From JAHEJE01 sp965216335 (GTDB taxonomy: Bacteria > Pseudomonadota > Alphaproteobacteria > Rhizobiales > Aestuariivirgaceae): a stretch of DNA of 64,000 bases. Positions 61,977-64,000 of this stretch are shown here, in pieces. The notes beneath the pieces are model-generated. The model searched no databases. It was not told where the DNA came from and worked only from the letters and a program-made list of their open reading frames with translations. The DNA lies in assembly GCA_965216335.1 (NCBI GenBank), contig OZ244154.1, positions 3,596,001-3,660,000 on the forward strand. Direction: 5' to 3'. Made by a program: the position numbers and the translations under genes. Position 1 is the stretch's first letter, and every line of letters starts with the position of its first letter.

Positions 61977-64000
61977 CTACCCTTCCTTTTCGAGTTGGCT
62001 TTTCAGGGCGCTGAGGGCGGCGAACGGCGAGTCCTCGATCCGCCGGTCCGGCTTGCCCGACCGGTGGGGTGCCTGGCCCTTGCGCTTTGCGCCCTGATGC
62101 CTTGCCTTTGGTTTGTCCTTCTGCCCGGCGTTCCGGCGGGCCGGCCGGTCAGGCCGTTTCCTGGCCTTGAACGGGCCGGTGCCGGCTGGCCACCAGACCT
62201 CCACTTCCGCCGGTTCAGCGTCGGTTTCAGGGGCATCATCGGCAGGTTCAACGCTCTCCTCTGCCTCGCTTGCCGCGGCCTTCGGTTCCTGCGCGGCCTC
62301 TGCCGGTTTGGCCACAGGTGCCGCGGCATCGGCGGCGACAGCCTCACCCGTACCAGAAGCATCCGGCGCGGCCGGTGCATCCGGTGCGACCGGAGCGTCC
62401 GGCTTGTCTGCGGCGTCTTGTGCGACCTCCTCGGTGTCCGCCGTCTTTGTCTCCTTGACCTTGTTTGCAACAGCACCCTTGGATCCCTCGGTTGCTCCCG
62501 CCGCAGTCTTATCCGCCGGCTTTGCCGGTACCGGTTCGCCGGCCACCTTCACACTGTCGGCCGGACGCATCTGGGACTTGAAATCCAGGGTCTTGAGGAT
62601 GTCGGAAAACTCCTCGCCGGAACAGCCGACCAGCGACATCATGTCCGGCACGACGATAAACCCGCCGCCCTCGACCGATCCTGCCGGGCGGATATCGCCG
62701 TCGAACTGCGGACGCCAGAACACCCGCGAGCGGATCATGTCGGACAACCGCTCGATCATGTCGATGCGTACCGCCCGGGTCCCGCACGGCATGAAGCCGA
62801 TGATCCGGTAGAACCCATCAGGCGCTGCCGTGTCAAGTGGCACCGACGTCAGCCCCTGGCCCGGAATGTCCGGCACGCTCGCGCGCTCGAACCCGCCGGC
62901 CTTGTCACACTCCAAGGCCCACAGCAGAACCCGCAACTGGGTCGCCGCAGGTTTCAGCAGCACCGGAATGAAGATGTGCATCGCCCCGAACCGGACGCCG
63001 AATTTGCGCAGCTGTCCGCGCGCCTCCTGATCGAGCGCCTTGACGTCGTCGGCCACCTCGGCGCGCTGCAGCACGCCGTAACTCTCTATGAGCCGGAACG
63101 CCAGCCCGCGCGCCAACCCGCTCAGATCGTCGGCCTCCGACAGCGATACCAGCGGTTCCAGCACGCTGCCGACCTGGCGCTGCACAAACTTGTCCATGCG
63201 CATCTGCACGGCATCGCGGTCGATGCCGGACAGAGCCTCCTCGGCGCGCAGGGTCACCTCCGGCTTCAGGCCGCTGCTGCCGGCGCCGAGCCGGGCGAGC
63301 ACCGCGCCCTGCCACTCGACAGCCCCATCCGCCGTCAGTGTGAAATCCGGGTCCGGCGCTGCCGAAATCGCCTGGGCGCGCGCCTCGACCTCAGCTGCCA
63401 CGGCCTTGTGCACCGCTTCCTTCATCGGCTTGCCCAATGTGTCCGGGCCGGGCTGGAAGGTCAGGCCGTCCATGCGCCCGACCGGCTCGTTCTCGACCAG
63501 CACGGTGCCATCGTCCTCAACAACAGACATGATTTCTTCCCTTTGGCGCAAACGGCGCATCAGCACCGCCGTCTTGCGGTCGATAAAACGCTGTGACAGC
63601 CGGTTATGCAAGGCATCCGATAGTTTGTCCTCGATCTCGCGCGTCCGCCCCTGCCAGTGGGCTGCATCGTCGAGCCAGTCGGCCCGGTTGGCCACGAACG
63701 TCCAGGTGCGCACATGGGCGATCCGGTTCGACAGGGTGTCTATGCCGCCATCGTCGCGATCGCAATAGGAAAGCTGGCGGGCGAACCAGTCCGCCGGAAT
63801 GCGCCCCGGCCCGGCGCACAAATAGTCGAAAACCTTGTGCACAATGTGGGCGTGTTCGGCGCCTGAGATATTGCGGTAGTCGGGGATCTGGCACACCTCC
63901 CACAGCAGCATCACCCGGTCGCGCCTTGCCGCCTTGCTGCGCACGTCCGGATCGCGCGACAGGAACGCCAGGGCATCGGCATCGGCGGCCGGCTGGGCCC
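61977..64000 (-). CDS. SUV3-like DEAD/H-box RNA helicase, C-terminal part (truncated by window edge)
   Basis: 674 codons are visible and the gene continues beyond base 64000, with the open frame running to the last complete codon at 63998. What is visible is the region after the helicase core: a conserved alphaproteobacterial C-terminal block (VMLLWEVCQIPDYRNISGAEHAHIVHKVFDYLCAGPGRIPADWFARQLSYCDRDDGGIDTL, IAHVRTWTFVANRADWLDDAAHWQGRTREIEDKLSDALHNRLSQRFIDRKTAVLMRRLR) and a low-complexity Ala/Pro/Glu tail with a basic end (RRNAGQKDKPKARHQGAKRK). Such proteins sit next to the S4 and fdxA genes in this order. The helicase motifs themselves are outside the window. Confidence 0.85.
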   Translation of the reverse strand, partial: AQPAADADALAFLSRDPDVRSKAARRDRVMLLWEVCQIPDYRNISGAEHAHIVHKVFDYLCAGPGRIPADWFARQLSYCDRDDGGIDTLSNRIAHVRTWTFVANRADWLDDAAHWQGRTREIEDKLSDALHNRLSQRFIDRKTAVLMRRLRQREEIMSVVEDDGTVLVENEPVGRMDGLTFQPGPDTLGKPMKEAVHKAVAAEVEARAQAISAAPDPDFTLTADGAVEWQGAVLARLGAGSSGLKPEVTLRAEEALSGIDRDAVQMRMDKFVQRQVGSVLEPLVSLSEADDLSGLARGLAFRLIESYGVLQRAEVADDVKALDQEARGQLRKFGVRFGAMHIFIPVLLKPAATQLRVLLWALECDKAGGFERASVPDIPGQGLTSVPLDTAAPDGFYRIIGFMPCGTRAVRIDMIERLSDMIRSRVFWRPQFDGDIRPAGSVEGGGFIVVPDMMSLVGCSGEEFSDILKTLDFKSQMRPADSVKVAGEPVPAKPADKTAAGATEGSKGAVANKVKETKTADTEEVAQDAADKPDAPVAPDAPAAPDASGTGEAVAADAAAPVAKPAEAAQEPKAAASEAEESVEPADDAPETDAEPAEVEVWWPAGTGPFKARKRPDRPARRNAGQKDKPKARHQGAKRKGQAPHRSGKPDRRIEDSPFAALSALKSQLEKEG

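Noticed and set aside
1..64000. CRISPR array or CRISPR-associated genes
   Set aside because: No regular direct repeat with unique spacers was seen; the only tandem arrays are the in-frame protein repeats and the 15-bp carD duplication.

Overview
The window looks like a chromosomal segment of a GC-rich alphaproteobacterium, most likely Hyphomicrobiales/Rhizobiales. Supporting signs are the SUV3-like helicase, S4 protein, fdxA, carD order at the right end, the alphaproteobacterial tRNA-Gln(CTG), an IalB-family protein, the YfgM-like TPR/bamB/der block, and FNR/FixK-type boxes. This assignment is an inference from gene content. No 16S rRNA gene is present.

Layout. 1-4.7 kb: the last codons of an rsmB-like gene, a small secreted EF-hand protein, three unrecognised or poorly characterised proteins, and a nested palindromic repeat element. 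4.8-8.7 kb: guaA, then a Rieske oxygenase with a divergently oriented-neighbourhood AraC regulator. 8.7-14.6 kb: DUF4142 and cupredoxin pair, an SH3 protein with a very basic tail, then TPR/bamB/der and a proline-rich membrane protein. 14.7-15.2 kb: a 47-residue membrane protein overlooked by long-ORF criteria, and tRNA-Gln. 15.5-31 kb: a surface-biology island made of one 3551-residue inverse-autotransporter-like protein with a beta-helix passenger, three tandem phage-tail-collar proteins, a beta-propeller lectin-like protein, a GNAT, and a converging operon of IalB-like, pentapeptide-like and DUF6916 proteins. 31.3-35.9 kb: a beta-CASP RNase-like hydrolase and a tightly coupled flavin-reductase-like/M20 peptidase/DUF1611 operon.

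36-47 kb is a phosphate and ion locus: two Na+/Pi cotransporter-PhoU fusions, a universal stress protein, a lysine-rich coiled-coil protein, two CNNM/CorC-type proteins, a helix-hairpin-helix protein with a nearly pure lysine tail, and DUF47-PiT. 47-49.3 kb: an FHA-like/PPP-type phosphatase overlapping a P-loop kinase-like gene. 49.3-54.9 kb: a divergent metabolic cluster (Rieske oxygenase and D-2-hydroxyacid dehydrogenase one way; Lrp regulator, glutamine-synthetase-III-like ligase and MetX-like hydrolase the other) with palindromic operators between. 54.9-60 kb: cytochrome c, a small exported protein, and a LonB-like protease/Usp/formate-nitrite channel operon. 60-64 kb: carD, fdxA, S4 protein and the truncated SUV3-like helicase.

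The strongest candidate for an undescribed system is the 15.5-31 kb surface island. It combines a huge inverse autotransporter carrying a beta-helix instead of Ig domains with a three-collar-protein operon that also encodes a propeller lectin, next to a DUF6916/pentapeptide/IalB operon. Other points of interest are the FHA-phosphatase plus P-loop kinase pair, the poly-lysine HhH protein upstream of phosphate transport genes, two palindrome-bounded elements that share an outer end sequence, and four FNR/FixK-like boxes.
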